From: Planctomycetaceae bacterium UBA4732
Lineage (GTDB): Bacteria > Planctomycetota > Planctomycetia > Gemmatales > Gemmataceae
NCBI GenBank assembly: GCA_002404095.1
Contig: DHJA01000227.1
Location: 16,789-23,794, forward strand
Reading direction: 5' to 3'
DNA length: 7,006 bases
Below, piece by piece: positions 4,912 to 7,006 of this stretch. How positions within the stretch are numbered: position 1 is the stretch's first letter; every line of letters begins with the position of its first letter. The translations under genes and the position numbers were made by a program. A model generated the notes under the pieces. It saw nothing but the letters and a program-made list of their open reading frames with translations. It ran no database searches and was not told the DNA's origin.

Positions 4912-6705
4912 TCACTGCGCCCCGAACATTGGCAAGTGGTTCACGTCCAATTCCTTGCCGCCGCCCAGATACATATGGACGCCGCACGGCATGCACGGGT
5001 CGAAGCTGCGCACCGCGCGCATGATGTCGATGCCCTTGAACTTGTCCGGGCCGTTCTCCTCGAAAATTGGCGTGTTCTGCACCGCGTCCTCATACGGCCC
5101 CGGCGTCCCATAGATGTCGCGCGGGCTGGCGTTCCACGGCGTCGGCGGATACGGATGGTAATTGGCGATTTTGCCGTCGCGGATGACGACGTGATGCGAC
5201 AATACGCCGCGCACCGCCTCGTGGAAGCCGCAGCCGATGGCGTTCTCCGGCACCTTGAACTCCGACCACGTCCGCGTCCGGCCTGCGTGTAGATCCGCCA
5301 GCGCCTTCTCGGCGAAGTGCAGCGCCGCCGCCGCTGCGTAGGCCTGGAAGTATGTCCGCGCCCGGTCGCGCTCGATGGCGTTGCTCCATTTCGGAATCTT
5401 CCACTCGAACTCGACTTCCGGCAGCATCATCGTTTTGGGCAGGTAAATCTTGACGCTGTGGCCGGTCGCCTTGATGTAGCCGATGTCCACCAGCCCCGCC
5501 AGAGCCGTAGACCAGAGCCGGGCGATCGGGCCGCCGCCGGTGTCGAGCGCCAGATGGTCGCCCGTCCGCTTATCGAACCAACGCGGCGACATGACCCAAG
5601 TGTACTTGCCGTCGAAGTCGCGCTTTTGAGGCCGCGGCGTCGTGGTCTGATTCCACGGATGATTCCGGTCCACCGGGTTGCCCAGCGGGTCGTTCTTGAC
5701 GAACATCTCCTGGTCCTGCCAGCTATCGTAGTAAGACGATCCCAGAAGGATGCGAATGCCGAGGTTGATGTCCACCAGATTATGCGTGACCGCTTGGCCG
5801 TCCACGATGACGCCGGGCGTGACGTACATCGCCTTGCCCCACGCGTCCATGTTCTCGTATTTGTAACCGCACACGTCGGGGTCGTTCCACGATCCCCAAC
5901 AGCCGAGCAGGGTGCGGCGATAGCCGACCATCTCGTAGCCGGGCAGCGCTTCGTAGAAGAAGTCGAACAGATCGTCGTGCAGCGGCACCACCTTCTTCAT
6001 GAACTCGACGTACTTCATCAGTCGGACAATGTAGTCGGTGAAGAGCTGCTGCGTTGGCACGGTGCCGACGCCGCCAGGGTAGAGCGTCGAAGGATGGACG
6101 TGCCGGCCTTCCATGAGGCAGAACATTTCGCGCGTCAGCCGGCTCATTTGCAGGGCTTCGCGGTAGAAGTCGCCGGTGAATGGGTTGAGCGAGACCATGA
6201 TGTCGGCGATGGTCTTAAAGTGGTGCAGGTTGGCGTGCGGCGCCGGCGTGCGCTGGGCCTTGTCCCACACTTTCGGGTTGGTCTCCTTGACCATGCGTTC
6301 GCAGAAGTCCACGCCGACGAGGTTGTCCTGGTAGATGTTGTGGTCGAACATATACTCGGCGGCTTCGCCGAGGTTGACGATCCACTCGGCCATGCTGGGT
6401 GGACGGACGCCGAAGGCCATCTGCTGGGCGTAGCAGGCGCAGGTGGCGTGGTTGTCGCCGCAGATGCCGCAGATACGGCTGGTGATGAAGTGGGCGTCGC
6501 GCGGGTCTTTGCCCTTCATGAAGATGCTGTAGCCGCGGAAGATCGACGACGTGCTATGGCACTCGGCAACCTGCTTGTTGGCGAAGTCGATCTTGGTGTA
6601 GATGCCGAGGCTGCCGACGATGCGGGTGATGGGATCCCATGACATCTCGACCAGCTTGCGGGTTTCGGACGAAGATTGCGATTTCGGTGCGATTACGGTG
6701 GCCAT
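4912..6705 (-). CDS. hhyL: [NiFe] hydrogenase large (catalytic) subunit, group 1h
   Basis: This 597-aa subunit carries the NiFe(CN)2CO active site that splits H2. Both nickel-ligand motifs are present: L1 RICGICGDNHATC (C79, C82) and L2 DPCMPCGVH (C571, C574, H577). A 20-residue tail after H577 (starting MYLGGG, ending MFGAQ) is the peptide removed by the maturation protease once nickel is loaded; the protease gene ends this cluster. The N-terminal DPITRIVGSLGIYTKID and SSIFRGYSIFMKGKDPRDAHFITSR stretches are, from memory, group 1h signatures. The usual RIEG glutamate is valine here, which I believe is normal for this subgroup. The ATG start is supported by an AGGAG Shine-Dalgarno sequence (6715-6719) 9 nt upstream. 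The gene is intact with no frameshift. In this group the enzyme is typically a high-affinity, oxygen-tolerant uptake hydrogenase that feeds electrons to the respiratory quinone pool; that role is inferred from the family. Confidence 0.97.
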   Translation of the reverse strand: MATVIAPKSQSSSETRKLVEMSWDPITRIVGSLGIYTKIDFANKQVAECHSTSSIFRGYSIFMKGKDPRDAHFITSRICGICGDNHATCACYAQQMAFGVRPPSMAEWIVNLGEAAEYMFDHNIYQDNLVGVDFCERMVKETNPKVWDKAQRTPAPHANLHHFKTIADIMVSLNPFTGDFYREALQMSRLTREMFCLMEGRHVHPSTLYPGGVGTVPTQQLFTDYIVRLMKYVEFMKKVVPLHDDLFDFFYEALPGYEMVGYRRTLLGCWGSWNDPDVCGYKYENMDAWGKAMYVTPGVIVDGQAVTHNLVDINLGIRILLGSSYYDSWQDQEMFVKNDPLGNPVDRNHPWNQTTTPRPQKRDFDGKYTWVMSPRWFDKRTGDHLALDTGGGPIARLWSTALAGLVDIGYIKATGHSVKIYLPKTMMLPEVEFEWKIPKWSNAIERDRARTYFQAYAAAAALHFAEKALADLHAGRTRTWSEFKVPENAIGCGFHEAVRGVLSHHVVIRDGKIANYHPYPPTPWNASPRDIYGTPGPYEDAVQNTPIFEENGPDKFKGIDIMRAVRSFDPCMPCGVHMYLGGGKELDVNHLPMFGAQ

Positions 6706-6734
6706 TAACGGTTTCTCCTATGGAACACGAAACG

Positions 6735-6801
6735 CCGTTTAACCGCGACCCGAAGGGGAGCGCGTTGCCCCCGCGCTCCCCTTCGGGTCGCGGCTAAACG
6801 G
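6735..6801. repeat. Long inverted repeat between hhyS and hhyL
   Basis: Arms of 30 bp at 6735-6764 and 6772-6801 are complementary except for one position (A at 6742 against the arm consensus G), with a 7-nt loop at 6765-6771. The core reads CGACCCGAAGGGGAGCGCG. It lies within the hhyS/hhyL intergenic region, 13 bp from the hhyS stop and about 30 bp upstream of the hhyL start. In the transcript it would form a very stable stem. No T-rich tract follows it on the minus strand, so it does not look like an ordinary intrinsic terminator. A REP-like dispersed repeat that stabilises or separates the hhyS and hhyL messages is more likely. Confidence 0.9.
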
Positions 6802-6814
6802 AGTCGTGGAATCT

Positions 6815-7006
6815 CTAGTTGCGCCCATACGTCGTAGGATGATACCCGGTCGTCAGTTCGGGGCCGCGATGCCGCCACTTCGTTTCTTTGTTGATCGTTT
6901 CGTTGGTGATGCCGCGCAGCGTGCGAATGGTTCGTCCGTACAAGCTGATGAGGGTCGAAGAGAGGATGCCTCCAGGCGGCTCGTCCATGAACGGCATGAA
7001 CTTGTC
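6815..7006 (-). CDS. hhyS: [NiFe] hydrogenase small subunit, group 1h (C-terminal 63 aa, partial)
   Basis: This is the 3' end of the electron-transferring small subunit; its start lies beyond the right edge. The frame is open from the edge (DKFMPFMDEPPGG...) to a TAG stop at 6815-6817. The visible tail contains the KFMPFMDEPPGG and KWRHRGPELTTGY stretches that I recognise from C-termini of group 1h small subunits. It lies directly upstream of the large-subunit gene, the expected position. No cysteine cluster ligands fall in the visible part. The protein ends with a hydrophilic GRN and has no C-terminal transmembrane anchor, unlike group 1d/1e membrane-bound uptake hydrogenases. This fits the soluble or peripheral location known for group 1h enzymes. 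A 109-bp gap holding a strong hairpin separates it from hhyL. The identification rests on the tail sequence and the neighbour, because the Tat signal region and Fe-S ligands cannot be inspected. Confidence 0.88.
   Translation of the reverse strand, partial: DKFMPFMDEPPGGILSSTLISLYGRTIRTLRGITNETINKETKWRHRGPELTTGYHPTTYGRN

Noticed and set aside
5317..6642. 441-aa open frame on the plus strand
   Set aside because: It lies entirely antisense to hhyL, whose motifs are unmistakable. The translation is rich in Arg, Val, Asp and His repeats, typical of a GC-rich shadow frame, and no domain is recognisable.

Overview
This GC-rich window is one co-directional gene cluster on the minus strand, transcribed from right to left. 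It encodes an uptake [NiFe] hydrogenase of the group 1h ('actinobacterial-type', high-affinity, atmospheric-H2-oxidising) class together with its accessory genes. In transcription order the genes are: the 3' end of the small subunit (hhyS, cut by the window edge), the complete large subunit (hhyL), a NifU-C-terminal-like protein without its cysteine motif, a 66-aa proline-rich protein, a DUF5947-type cysteine-rich protein, a DUF6084-type protein, a 361-aa conserved protein of unknown function, a 103-aa conserved protein, a YceI-family lipocalin-like protein, and a HupD/HyaD-type maturation protease. From DUF5947 to YceI the genes overlap or are separated by only 3 nt, which indicates one translationally coupled operon.

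How the genes work together: HhyS and HhyL form the catalytic heterodimer. HhyL still carries a 20-residue tail after the last nickel-ligand motif, and the last gene of the cluster encodes the endopeptidase class that removes such tails, so substrate and processing enzyme are in the same cluster. The genes between them resemble the set of uncharacterised proteins that travels with group 1h hydrogenases (family assignments from memory). YceI-fold proteins bind isoprenoid chains, so a cytosolic YceI here suggests, as a hypothesis only, a link to the quinone pool. No hyp genes are visible and must lie elsewhere.

Four junctions hold palindromic or tandem repeats: a 30-bp-arm hairpin between hhyS and hhyL, a roughly 224-bp nested inverted-repeat element filling the hhyL/nifU-like gap, 9-bp tandem repeats between yceI and the protease gene, and a perfect 24-bp-arm hairpin at the 3' end of the protease gene with the stop codon at its loop. 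Two of these share the core CCCGA(A)GCGC(A/G)AGCGAGG.

Organism: group 1h hydrogenases occur in actinobacteria, acidobacteria, chloroflexi, planctomycetes and others. The dispersed CCCGAAGCGCAAGCGAGG-type repeats (read as 'LTRSASE'-like peptides in one frame) are, as I remember them, characteristic of planctomycete genomes. A planctomycete is therefore my best guess, at moderate confidence. There is no intergenic stretch over 300 bp; the longest, between hhyL and the NifU-like gene (4669-4911), is almost entirely repeat element.
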